From Temnopleurus reevesii (Eukaryota; Echinodermata; Echinoidea; Temnopleuroida; Temnopleuridae), in assembly GCA_036244855.1 (NCBI GenBank), contig BQKZ01002442.1:2531-29119 (forward strand): a stretch of DNA of 26,589 nt. The letters run 5' to 3'. The position numbers were made by a program, and so were the translations under genes. Under the pieces are notes generated by a model, which was not told the DNA's origin, made no database searches, and saw only the letters and a program-made list of their open reading frames with translations. The first letter of the stretch is position 1; each line of letters opens with the position of its first letter. Positions 19,900-26,589 of this stretch are shown piece after piece.

Positions 19900-20224
19900 C
19901 AGTTGGGGTCAAAATTTTACATCCATCTGATGTAAAAACATGTTTCATTTCATCTTCTGCAAACTTATACACGTTTGTTTTGATTTTTTCCTGATTGAGA
20001 TAGTTAAACATGATCTCTACTATCAGCGAAAAATTACAAATAATTATTAGAATACAGGCAATGAAAAAAATGTAATGATCAGCGTATTTAAACTTTTGAA
20101 CCCCTGAATTTATACAAATTGAGCAATATGTCCCCCACAAATACTTTAATATAAGAGATTAATGAAAATTGTTTCATAGAATAATTGTTTACCTCAGATG
20201 TATGTAAAATTTTGACCCCAACTG
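19900..20224. mobile_element. Tc1/mariner-type MITE, 325 bp
   Basis: The ends CAGTTGGGGTCAAAATTTTA are identical and inverted for 24 bases, and matching continues to about 31 bases with one mismatch. TA flanks both sides (19898-19899 and 20225-20226). The end sequence is typical of Tc1-like elements. An 86-codon minus-strand frame inside shows no transposase features, so it is non-autonomous. Confidence 0.88.
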
Positions 20225-20290
20225 TATGTAACAAAACAAATATACTACAGTGTATGTATCAATCTTCTTCTTTTTCTTCTTCTTTGTGAC

Positions 20291-20490
20291 TCATCTCCAG
20301 ATTTGATAGTACATGCCATGTGGAGACAAGGAAAACTGCATTGCCTCGTCATGAACTTCTGCGTTCTTTTCAGGAACTGCAGTAACCATGATCTCAATGT
20401 TTGCTCTGATCCAAGACTGATGATTTTTTAAAGCCCAAATACAATCTTGGTAAAAGCCAATATTTTTGTCACCAAATTTTGTCTTCAAAT
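20291..20490 (-). CDS. Candidate terminal exon of an unrecognised gene
   Basis: On the minus strand a strong acceptor (TTTCATTTTATTTAG, ending 20491) is followed by 66 open codons ending in TGA at 20291-20293. The peptide has non-biased composition (for example FYQDCIWALKNHQSW, then SPHGMYYQIWR), unlike the low-complexity chance frames around it. The first two bases would complete a split codon. There is no ATG at the start, consistent with an internal entry. I do not recognise the family. Upstream exons would lie right of 20.5 kb, possibly in the CpG-rich block. It could equally be a chance frame. Confidence 0.35.
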
Positions 20491-20591
20491 CTAAATAAAA
20501 TGAAATATCAGAACATATCGCACAAAAATTGTGTGTAAAATTAATTAGTTTTGGTAAAGCTACAACCTACAAAAAAATATCAGTAAGGGGT

Positions 20592-20608
20592 CCCCCCCCC
20601 CCCCCCCN
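20592..20608. repeat. Poly-C run ending in undetermined base
   Basis: Sixteen C are followed by N at 20608, marking an unresolved homopolymer. Confidence 0.85.
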
Positions 20609-20744
20609 ATGTAGATGAAAATTTAAGAATTTCATTTTTGCGTATACTTTTTTATCATTCTTTAGTCAAATCTCGGAAATAATCTTGCATAACAAACAAA
20701 ATATCATTAATAGAGAGAGAAGGCGCTAAATATGATTTATCGGT

Positions 20745-21312
20745 AAAATACTTGCTTGGATTAAAAGCAGAAAAATCAGACGAACAGAACAAAAATAAGT
20801 TTGAACCAAATGAGACAATAAATAGAAACATTACGAATATTTAACTGTTACATATAATCAGTTGTTTGTCATGAAAATTGGCAATGCTGTGTCACGTGAT
20901 ATGACGTAGTTAATGCACTTCTCTTCAAGCAGTCTTAGCATTTTAAAACCCCCTTTTCAATGTTTAACACAAAGAGAAAGTTTGTTTTCGTTGACATGGG
21001 TACAGTCACATTTATTTATTCAACCTTTTGAATATTTTTTTTAAAAATGAGCATTAATGGATTAAAACGGATTCTTAAAACAATAAGTTATAATCAGTTT
21101 ACTGACAGGAAGTGCATGACATTGGTCATGAAACATGACCAAAAGCTGTGTGTTATGACTTATGACATACAGTGATTTATGAAAACTACTGTTAAATCAC
21201 ATCATTGAAATATTCATAACTTTCTTATTCTTTGTTAGATTTACTTCAAATTGTATTTTATTTGTTTGACTGATTTTTCTGCTTTTAATCAAAGCAAGAT
21301 TTTTCTGGGGCA
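20745..21312. mobile_element. Foldback element, about 570 bp
   Basis: The left arm GATTAAAAGCAGAAAAATCAG (20759 onward) has its inverse at about 21270-21291, and inversion continues outward through CTTGCTT and inward through GAATATTT and TGCACTTC motifs. The arms are roughly 250 bp and diverged. GTCACGTGAT, an E-box-like site, lies at 20889-20898. No frame is preserved. Confidence 0.6.
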
Positions 21313-21414
21313 GACCCAGTCTTTAAGGGTAGCACATGATTGTAGGATATATGTAGTTTTAGTTCTCAAGGCTCTAAGTAAATCATGGCTAAACTCTGGA
21401 TAAACTCATGGCTA

Positions 21415-22060
21415 AACTTGCATGCCATAATACTCCCTTCCCCCCCACAAATCATAATGAATGGGACTTACCAGTGCTGAAAATATAAGATTTTGTCGTC
21501 TTTTTGTCTTGCACAGTAGACAAGTCCAATTTTCCTGACAATGAAACTAATGACTTCCGTTGTAAACATCCGGCTCGGGTCAATAGGTCACTGTGGAGTT
21601 TCTTGGTCAATTCGCAACACAGAAATCAGAATTTCTGATCGGTACGTACATTCGCAATCGTCCGCGGAGAATTAGAGACCGTGCATTGAGCGAGACTGTG
21701 CTCATGTCGGCTATTGTAGTGCGCGGCACGGGCGGTATGAGCCAAGCCCCGCGCGCATGGTCTCTAATTCTCAGAGGACGATTGCGAATGTACGTACTCT
21801 TTGTACCGGTCAGAAACTTTGATTTCTGTGTTGCAAAGTGGCCAAGAAACTCCACCTTCTTCTTCTTCTTGACCCGAGCCGGATGTTTACAACGGAAGTC
21901 ATTGCCATTGGTATCATTGTCAGGAAAATTGGACTTGTCTGCGCCGGTGGTCTGCTCAGTTCAAGAGGAAATGACGACAAAATCTTATATTTTCAGCACT
22001 GATAAGTCCCATTCATTATGATTTGTGGGGGGAAGGGAGGAGTATTTTGTCACGCAAGTT
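21415..22060. repeat. Near-perfect palindrome, about 646 bp
   Basis: The left arm 21415-21710 and right arm 21730-22060 are inverted copies with a short GC-rich centre. They share CATAATGAATGGGACTTA, AAAATATAAGATTTTGTCGT, GACTTCCGTTGTAAACATCC and CGTACATTCGCAATCGTCC. The right arm carries extra insertions, including a GAA microsatellite. Frames of 142 and 82 codons on opposite strands encode the same peptide because they read the two arms; neither has further support. Confidence 0.92.
21471..21560 (-). promoter_or_regulatory. Putative promoter and non-coding first exon
   Basis: In the left arm, read on the minus strand, ETS-like ACGGAAGT (21553-21560) and CCGGATGT precede a stretch ending CAGCACTG|GTAAGT, a strong splice donor (exon end 21472, GT at 21471-21470). 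Direction and position suit the missing 5'UTR exon of the 936-residue protein gene. The right arm holds the mirror copy, but its donor reads CTGATAAGT. Confidence 0.4.
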
Positions 22061-22227
22061 CAATTTTAGGGGTATAATAAAATTAATACTTATAAGTTAA
22101 TACAAAATTAGTAGGCCTACAGTGTAGGCCTACTATAAAATTGAAAAAAGATAATTAAAAAGTAGAAATTTTGGGAGATTTAAAATCGTGAAACCTCTCG
22201 ATACACAGACGAGATGGTATCAACTCC

Positions 22228-22286
22228 ATAGCTCTCTGGAGTAGTGACAATGTCAAAAAATGTCAAAAACTATTCCAGAGAGCTAT
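22228..22286. repeat. 17-bp stem hairpin
   Basis: ATAGCTCTCTGGAGTAG (22228-22244) and CTATTCCAGAGAGCTAT (22270-22286) pair with a single wobble. The 25-base loop contains AATGTCAAAAA twice. It abuts the CpG-rich block. Confidence 0.75.
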
Positions 22287-22445
22287 CCGTAGCTAGGGCA
22301 TGACGCTGACGGCCGACGGCCGCGTAGGCTAGCTCGCGCTCTGGCGGGCGGCACTCACGCTCGAGCACAAGCCCCAGCCTGACAGCCGCCCGGAGCTCCC
22401 CCGTACCTGGCCTGGTTAATAACCCGGGCCTGTGTGTCGGGAGCC
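22287..22445. promoter_or_regulatory. CpG-rich block
   Basis: About 160 bp are far richer in GC and CpG than anything nearby, with GACGGCCGACGGCCGCG and CTCGCGCTCTGGCGGGCGGC. The minus strand has a donor-like AGC|GTGAGTG. It may be a promoter or first exon of a gene off the clear annotation, perhaps the one ending at 20291. No TATA box or start codon can be assigned. Confidence 0.35.
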
Positions 22446-22857
22446 CATCAAATCATCATGCAGAATATTATAACGCTAAACACAAACTGATTATCCATCT
22501 AAAATACACGCACTAATAAAATAAGCGTAATACAAGTAATTGAAATGTAATCAGTGCAATTTACCATAATAAATCCAGGACAAAACTTCTTGTAATCCGC
22601 CAAAAAAAACCAAATCATTTAGTCCCGAAAAGACAAAATCTGAACAACGAATAGGCTTAGGGTAAAAATAAAGACGAAAGTGAAAATGAAAAATAATTTC
22701 GGGGGAAGGGGGGCGCGGCGTGAGGTGGGGGCGTGCGGCGGGACGTGAGGAATGGGATTAATGTAATTTTAGGGGGAAAATAAAATGCAAACAAACTAAA
22801 ATTGTAAGAAAAAATATAACTCTTGTGTGATATCTGCAAATCTACAAATAATAAAGT

Positions 22858-22872
22858 GGGGGGGGGGGGGGG
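22858..22872. repeat. Poly-G run
   Basis: Fifteen G, followed by AGGGGTTCGAATCTC. The latter resembles a tRNA B-box, but no A-box or SINE body accompanies it. Confidence 0.8.
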
Positions 22873-22964
22873 AGGGGTTCGAATCTCATCTCAATATAGG
22901 CCTAGTACTTCATCCTACATTTGCCTCATAATGCAATGTTTTAAAAATCAGTTTTGTGATGAGG

Positions 22965-23028
22965 ATGTAATGATGATGATGATGTTGGTAGTAGTGGTGG
23001 GAGTGGTGGTGGTGCTGCTGACGGTCAG
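22965..23028. repeat. (GAT)n/(GGT)n short repeat
   Basis: Triplet repeats similar in kind to the large block at 23600. No gene. Confidence 0.75.
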
Positions 23029-23060
23029 ATGCGCGAAGAGGATTTAAACGGTTGCTGTGT

Positions 23061-23073
23061 TATATATATATAT
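23061..23073. repeat. (TA)n microsatellite
   Basis: It directly abuts the 3' foot of the ribozyme on the minus strand and may be the insertion target of the parent retroelement. Confidence 0.85.
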
Positions 23074-23133
23074 ACTGAATCTGCAGACAGAACTGTTTCG
23101 CTCTTATTAGAGCTCATCAGTGCAGCTCACAGT
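23074..23133 (-). ncRNA. Type I hammerhead ribozyme
   Basis: Read on the minus strand, every universally conserved core position is present. CTGATGA lies at 23120-23114. Stem II GCTC/GAGC (23113-23110 and 23103-23100) closes the loop TAATAA. GAAA follows at 23099-23096. The minimal stem III is CAG/CTG with a TT loop (23095-23088), extended by the A-U pair at 23096/23087. The cleavage triplet is GTC (23088-23086), with the predicted cut between 23086 and 23085. Stem I pairs CTGCA (23125-23121) with TGCAG (23085-23081), has an internal loop (TGAG/ATT), and a lower helix ACTG/CAGT (23133-23130 and 23077-23074). That loop and the stem II loop are where natural type I hammerheads make their tertiary contact. 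Self-cleaving motifs of this form with a very short stem III are known from Penelope-like elements and retrozymes. No reverse transcriptase is in the window, so this is likely a truncated copy. Activity is predicted, not shown. Confidence 0.9.
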
Positions 23134-23394
23134 GAAAAACAAGACGGAATCGAAATGATGACCCCTTAATCAGAGCCAACCTAACAATTCACAATCAACA
23201 ACAATTTGCGAAATTCATTCATGTAACTGCGCCTGAAAAAAAGTCCCTTTCTTAACTTTAGGAGATTTTCATAAATTATTTAAGAGAAGCGCAGTCCTCT
23301 TATAAATTGAACGGACCGGGCTGACACCATTATATGGGGTAGTGCGCCCTTCCGTCCCTCTAGTTTTCTATGCCTTCTGTCTATTTTTCATGAT
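23134..23394 (-). other. Sequence upstream of the ribozyme on its strand
   Basis: If the ribozyme belongs to a truncated Penelope-like element or retrozyme, this is where its body would continue. I find no reverse-transcriptase or GIY-YIG motifs and no second hammerhead. The boundary is unknown. Confidence 0.3.
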
Positions 23395-23530
23395 TGTCCC
23401 AAATATTAATGTGGATAGACTCCATGGAAGGCCAGCTCCCCTTGATGGGCAGGCTGAATGTGGAAAATCCGCCGTATTTTTAGATTGAATATGTTTTTAA
23501 TACAGAAATAAATTCAAATCAAATCAAAGC
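23395..23530 (+). mobile_element. Probable LINE 3' tail with (AAATC)n
   Basis: TGGAAGGCCAGCTCCCC, GGGCAGGCTGAATGTGG and an AATAAATTCAAATCAAATC end resemble 3'UTR tails of animal LINEs. Assignment is by style only, with no coding part present. Confidence 0.35.
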
Positions 23531-23599
23531 AATGGACACCACTCCTCCCTCCACCCTCTGGCTACGCACATGGTGCTGATGCCGTTGCTAATAATATTG

Positions 23600-23709
23600 A
23601 TGGTGGTGGTGGTGGTGGTGGTGGTGGTGGTGGTGGTAGTGGTAGTGATGATGGTGATTATTATAATGATTATGATAATTGATGATGATGATGATGATGA
23701 TGGTGATGG

Positions 23710-23755
<46 letters not shown>

Positions 23756-23844
23756 GATGATGATGATGGTGGTGCTGCTGCTACTAATGATGATGATGAT
23801 GATGATGATGATGCTACTGCTGCTGCTGATGATGGTAATGGTGG

Positions 23845-23879
<35 letters not shown>

Positions 23880-24001
23880 GTCGTGGCGTAGAAGGTAGTG
23901 ATGATGATGATGGTCTTGGTGGCCATATGGTATACAGTAGTGATGATGATAATGATGATGATGATGATGGTGGTGATACTGATGATGGTGATGAAGATGA
24001 A

Positions 24002-24062
<61 letters not shown>

Positions 24063-24184
24063 GTCGTGGTGTAGAAGGTAGTGATGATGATGATGGTCTT
24101 GGTGGCCATATGGTATACAGTAGTGATGATGATAATGATGATGATGATGATGGTGGTGATACTGATGATGGTGATGAAGATGAA

Positions 24185-24245
<61 letters not shown>

Positions 24246-24401
24246 GTCGTGGTGTAGAAGGTAGTGATGATGATGATGATGGTCGTGGTGTAGAAGCTAG
24301 TGATGATGATGATGGTCTTGGTGGCCATATGGTATACAGTATAGTGATGATGATAATGATGATGATGATGGTGGTGATGGTGATGATGATGATGATGGTG
24401 G

Positions 24402-24442
<41 letters not shown>

Positions 24443-24480
24443 GTCGTGGTGACGATGGTAGTAATGATGATGTAGACGAC
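23600..24480. repeat. (GAT)n block with 183-bp higher-order repeat
   Basis: Almost entirely GAT/GGT triplets. The marker GGTCGTGGYGTAGAAG recurs at 23879, 24062 and 24245 (183 bp apart) and again at 24281 (36 bp). A second marker, GGCCATATGGTATACAG, recurs in step. All periods are multiples of three, so frames of about 300 codons stay open on both strands (poly-Asp in one, poly-Ile/His in the other). I regard these as artefacts of the repeat. Confidence 0.93.
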
Positions 24481-24496
24481 GTCTACAACGAAACAT

Positions 24497-26454
24497 AAAT
24501 AATAACTGTGAATGGAGTTATGAGAGAGAAATTAGGTTTTATGGCGTGTATCGTTTTAATTTGAATATTTACGCCAAGAGAAATGAGTAATGAGAAGCTT
24601 AGCTTGCTATATCCGCAGTCCGCCGAGAAAGATTTCCAGACACGTCATCAACTCATTTCAGGCCTCATTTTGTTAAATTCAATGTGGTTTTTTTTTTTTT
24701 ACCAATTCTCGTTTGGCCTATTAATACTGCTGTTTGTTATTGCTGTGTATGCACGAACCGTTGGGGCGCTTTGGGGGCTTGAGCCCTATAGCCCACCTAA
24801 TCCCTTACCTCTAGGTTAGGGAGTTAGGGGCGCTAAATTTTAGTTTGAAAGGGCACACAAATTGGTGGGGGAGCCATTTTTTTTAGGTAATTAACTTTTT
24901 TTCAATCCATGGCCAACGCATGCCTAAATCATTATTTTTATGCAACGGTTCCTATGCGTAGGAGAAATATTTGGTCAACGCTACCACGTGTACGTCTATT
25001 ACATACCAAAGGCATTCGATGTCAGCCAGGCGCAATTCCATCCGTCTTTCGACGCACATGGAGCGTCAAATGAATTCGATTAACGTTAGGCATACGTTGG
25101 CTATTAAAAGTTCAGTTCATTAAATTTACTTTACACTACAACAGGACATAAAAACACCAACAAAAAGTTGAATATGTAACAAAGTAATTTAGAACTAATG
25201 GTAGCAGCCAAAACGCCAACCGCTATTAAACATTAATAAAAAGTTACAATCGATATTGTGAAGCCGTAAGTATGATGAGACACGTCAAAAAGACTAGGCC
25301 AAATAGAATACGACATGGCAAAACAAGAGAACAGATAGTGGCGCAATAGGCTATGTCACAGAATCTTTAAATTTTAAGAGAACCTTCCAAATCTCTTCTT
25401 TTAAAAAAAATTGAAAACAAAACAAAAGTTTCTTCCCCGAATATTACGACCTTTAAAGTTAAAACTTGACAATTCTCTGTTTGCTCTCTGCCAAATCGAA
25501 TTTTAGATGCTTTTGATTAAACGAGGTCGATAGCGATGTCTTGAATAATTTAAATCTCGAACAGTCATCTCACTTACGATTCTGTTGTCAGGACCATTTG
25601 ACCATCGCCGAGTAATGAAAGACCTTCACGTCATTACAAATATAATGAAAGAAATCATCAATATTCCATCAGAGAGTTATGAATTAAAAAAGATAGGCCA
25701 ATACATGTCAATTTAGAACTCTTTTCATCTATTTATCAATTTTTATGACGCTCTGAGTAGACTACTACTCTGTGTATCAGTTTAAATTTTACGTTCCCTT
25801 TGGATTTTGTTTATTTAAGTTTGAACTTGAGTTGTATTTTATACCGAGTGTCTATTACAATTATACTTCTGATATAGCTATTGAATATCAAATGATGCAA
25901 TTATATGCAATTTTTTGAAAAATATTGCAATCTATAAATCACTTATTTGTTTCTAGAAAATTATACAAAATGTTTGGCCTTCTGCAAAGTAAAGATTGAT
26001 TTTTGCTTGTTCCCCCACTTTTTGTTTGTTTTTGTTTTGTTTTGTTTTTTTTTTTTTACTTATTCTCTGCTATATCTTTAAGCAATGCAAATAGAGGAAA
26101 AATAGGAAAGATATACACTGACAGAATGATTTTATCGTTTGATTGGTTTTTATTAGCATTTAATTTACACTCAAAATAACAAAAGATAGTACAATGTAAA
26201 GTAAATATAAATTGCATAGTAAATGTTTAACAAATATATTCATGAAATAAAAAAGACCTGGAACGTACGAGCCACAGCCTTGATTTACTGGATAAGCAGT
26301 TTAAGCAGTTCACATGAATTTCAAATTATACCTGACAACGAAATAGATAGGCATGTAAAAAAAAAAATAATGCTTGCAATACACATGCCCCTGAAAAAAA
26401 TTACATTTAAATCTAAAAAAAAAATAGTCGCAATGACATACAGAGAACAAGATA
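24497..26454. other. Gene-free sequence
   Basis: No exon, RNA gene or clear transposon end was recognised. The 78-codon frame at 24583 lacks support. Poly-T/A runs occur near 26050. Confidence 0.35.
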
Positions 26455-26513
26455 ACAAAAGAGAAAAGAGAGAGAGGGGGAGAGAGAGGGAGATCGAGAT
26501 ATTGAGAGAGGGG

Positions 26514-26575
<62 letters not shown>

Positions 26576-26589
26576 GGGGGGGGGGCGAG
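26455..26589. repeat. (GA)n microsatellite at window edge
   Basis: GA repeats with G-rich interruptions run to the end of the window, so the true extent is unknown. Confidence 0.9.

Noticed and set aside
19880..20140. 86-codon minus-strand frame inside the Tc1-type MITE
   Set aside because: It has no transposase motifs and is AT-rich noise within a non-autonomous element.
21593..22021. 142- and 82-codon frames sharing a peptide beginning MEFLG
   Set aside because: They read the two arms of one palindrome; the shared peptide follows from the inverted duplication and no family or codon support was seen.
23570..24496. Open frames of 301 and 302 codons on opposite strands
   Set aside because: They are translations of a GAT repeat (poly-Asp, poly-Val/Met, poly-Ile/His). 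All repeat periods are multiples of three, which keeps frames open without selection.

Overview
The window reads as animal nuclear DNA, most likely from a marine deuterostome such as a sea urchin or another echinoderm. The evidence is AT-rich non-coding sequence, exons bounded by GT/AG splice signals, a merlin (NF2) terminal exon, tRNA-derived SINEs, and a dense layer of short inverted-repeat DNA transposons. There is no bacterial-style gene packing. The species is an inference from style; no marker gene fixes it.

Layout. Positions 1-1495 are the 3' part of a merlin intron and hold two MITEs. The second has a 6-bp duplication and stops 36 bp before the exon. The terminal merlin coding exon is at 1496-1843 (+). 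From about 1801 to 4110 a tandem array is built from the tail of that exon (the last codons, the stop and some 3'UTR). Four near-identical 124-bp units come first, then progressively decayed ones, interrupted by a PIF/Harbinger-type MITE. Positions 4116-16140 are gene-free and hold SINEs, pogo-type, Kolobok/T2-type, Harbinger-type and unclassified MITEs, plus foldback elements. A single-exon gene for a 936-residue polytopic membrane protein of a family I do not recognise lies at 16151-18961 (-), with a splice acceptor in its 5'UTR at 18998-19000. Upstream of it lie a 325-bp Tc1/mariner MITE, a candidate terminal exon of another minus-strand gene, a foldback of about 570 bp, and a near-perfect palindrome of about 646 bp. 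The arms of the palindrome look like an inverted duplication of a promoter and non-coding first exon. A CpG-rich block and hairpin follow.

The most notable small element is at 23074-23133 on the minus strand: a complete type I hammerhead ribozyme. All core nucleotides, stems I-III, a stem I internal loop and a stem II loop are present, next to a TA microsatellite. This is the form found in Penelope-like retroelements and retrozymes. A roughly 880-bp GAT-repeat block with a 183-bp higher-order period follows, then about 2 kb with no recognisable gene, then a GA microsatellite at the window edge.

Only two coding features are well supported, the merlin exon and the membrane protein. Nearly everything else is mobile-element or satellite sequence. 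The two genes lie on opposite strands and converge; nothing suggests they work together.
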